Positions 5,788 to 6,159 of a stretch of 6,159 nucleotides of DNA are shown here, in pieces. Each line of letters opens with the position of its first letter. The first letter of the stretch is position 1. The position numbers and the translations under genes were made by a program. The notes under the pieces are model-generated. The model saw only the letters and a program-made list of their open reading frames with translations. It did no database searches and was not told the DNA's origin. The stretch comes from Alphaproteobacteria bacterium (GTDB lineage: Bacteria; Pseudomonadota; Alphaproteobacteria; Rickettsiales; UBA8987): assembly GCA_003531345.1 (NCBI GenBank), contig DQGZ01000216.1, positions 1 to 6,159 on the forward strand, written 5' to 3'.

Positions 5788-6159
5788 CTAATTAAAAACC
5801 CCTACTATATTGTTAATATCCTTCTTCATAGTTTTATATGATTGTTTATTTATTATCAATCTGGAAGAAACCTGCATTATAACCTCCAGTTCCTCCATAT
5901 TATTTGCTTTCAGCGTTTCACCAGTACTTACTAGGTCAATTATGAAATCACATATGCCAAGTTTTGGCGCTAACTCAATTGATCCATTAAGCTTTATACA
6001 TTCCGCCTGAGTGGCTTTTTGTGCAAAATGGCTTTTTGTAAGGTTAACATATTTCGTTGCCACCCGTACATGACTTTCGTTTTGATATTTCCTGCAGTTT
6101 TTTAACCCTGCGATAGACAGCCTGCACCTTCCTATTTTCAGATCCATTGGGGAATAAAG
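5788..6159 (-). CDS. hisG: ATP phosphoribosyltransferase catalytic subunit HisG, short form (5' end outside window)
   Basis: HisG joins ATP and PRPP to make phosphoribosyl-ATP, the first and controlled step of histidine synthesis. The frame is open to the window edge (four codons, LYSP, precede the ATG at 6147), so that ATG is internal and the N-terminal part lies outside. The visible 123 residues start in the second lobe: DLKIGRCRLSIAG, then VRVATKYVNLTKSHF, LNGSIELAPKLGICDFIIDL and the PRPP-binding loop DLVSTGETLKANNM. It ends IMQVSSRLIINKQSYK followed by about 17 residues. There is no C-terminal ACT-like regulatory domain (about 80 residues in long-form HisG such as E. coli), so this is the short form. 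Short HisG enzymes work with HisZ, a histidyl-tRNA-synthetase-like subunit that gives activity and histidine feedback; its gene is not in the window and may lie further right. The stop TAG is 2 bases before hisD. Confidence 0.92.
   Translation of the reverse strand, partial: LYSPMDLKIGRCRLSIAGLKNCRKYQNESHVRVATKYVNLTKSHFAQKATQAECIKLNGSIELAPKLGICDFIIDLVSTGETLKANNMEELEVIMQVSSRLIINKQSYKTMKKDINNIVGVFN

Overview
This window looks like ordinary chromosome from an AT-rich alphaproteobacterium. The lineage call rests on a CckA-type hybrid histidine kinase end (kinase ATP-binding end fused to a receiver domain), which belongs to the alphaproteobacterial CckA-ChpT-CtrA phosphorelay, on the alphaproteobacterial style of IspG, and on a short-form HisG. 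The low GC fits Rickettsiales-like, Holosporales-like or other small-genome groups. However, two histidine biosynthesis genes argue against the classic host-dependent Rickettsia type, which lacks this pathway. A free-living or less reduced relative is a reasonable inference, not a demonstrated one.

Layout from left to right. Bases 1-575 (+) are the 3' end of cckA, cut by the window edge. A 118-base convergent gap follows. Bases 694-2022 (-) are a complete tolB encoding the secreted beta-propeller of the Tol-Pal envelope system; pal, tolA, tolR and tolQ are not beside it. Bases 2023-2147 are a divergent control region with two back-to-back sigma70-like promoters, one for tolB and one for the next pair. 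Bases 2148-2918 (+) encode a RodZ-like membrane protein with an N-terminal helix-turn-helix. It overlaps ispG (2902-4122, +), which encodes the iron-sulfur enzyme of the MEP isoprenoid pathway. Bases 4123-4492 hold no intact gene, but 4279-4506 (+) is the clear C-terminal stub of an EamA/DMT-family transporter with no start codon. Bases 4493-5785 (-) are hisD, and 5788-6159 (-) are the 3' part of a short-form hisG, cut by the right edge. These two form an operon read leftward with only 2 bases between them.

How the genes relate: tolB, rodZ and cckA all concern the cell envelope, cell shape or the cell cycle. ispG supplies isoprenoid precursors, including those for the undecaprenyl lipid carrier used in wall synthesis, and rodZ-ispG is also a neighbour pair in gammaproteobacteria such as E. 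coli. hisG and hisD are the first and last steps of histidine synthesis. The short HisG implies that a separate HisZ subunit gene lies outside the window.

I found no CRISPR array, insertion sequence, RNA gene or obviously new system. The points most worth a second look are the decayed transporter next to ispG, the compact divergent promoter pair, the isolated tolB, and the general lack of Shine-Dalgarno sequences.
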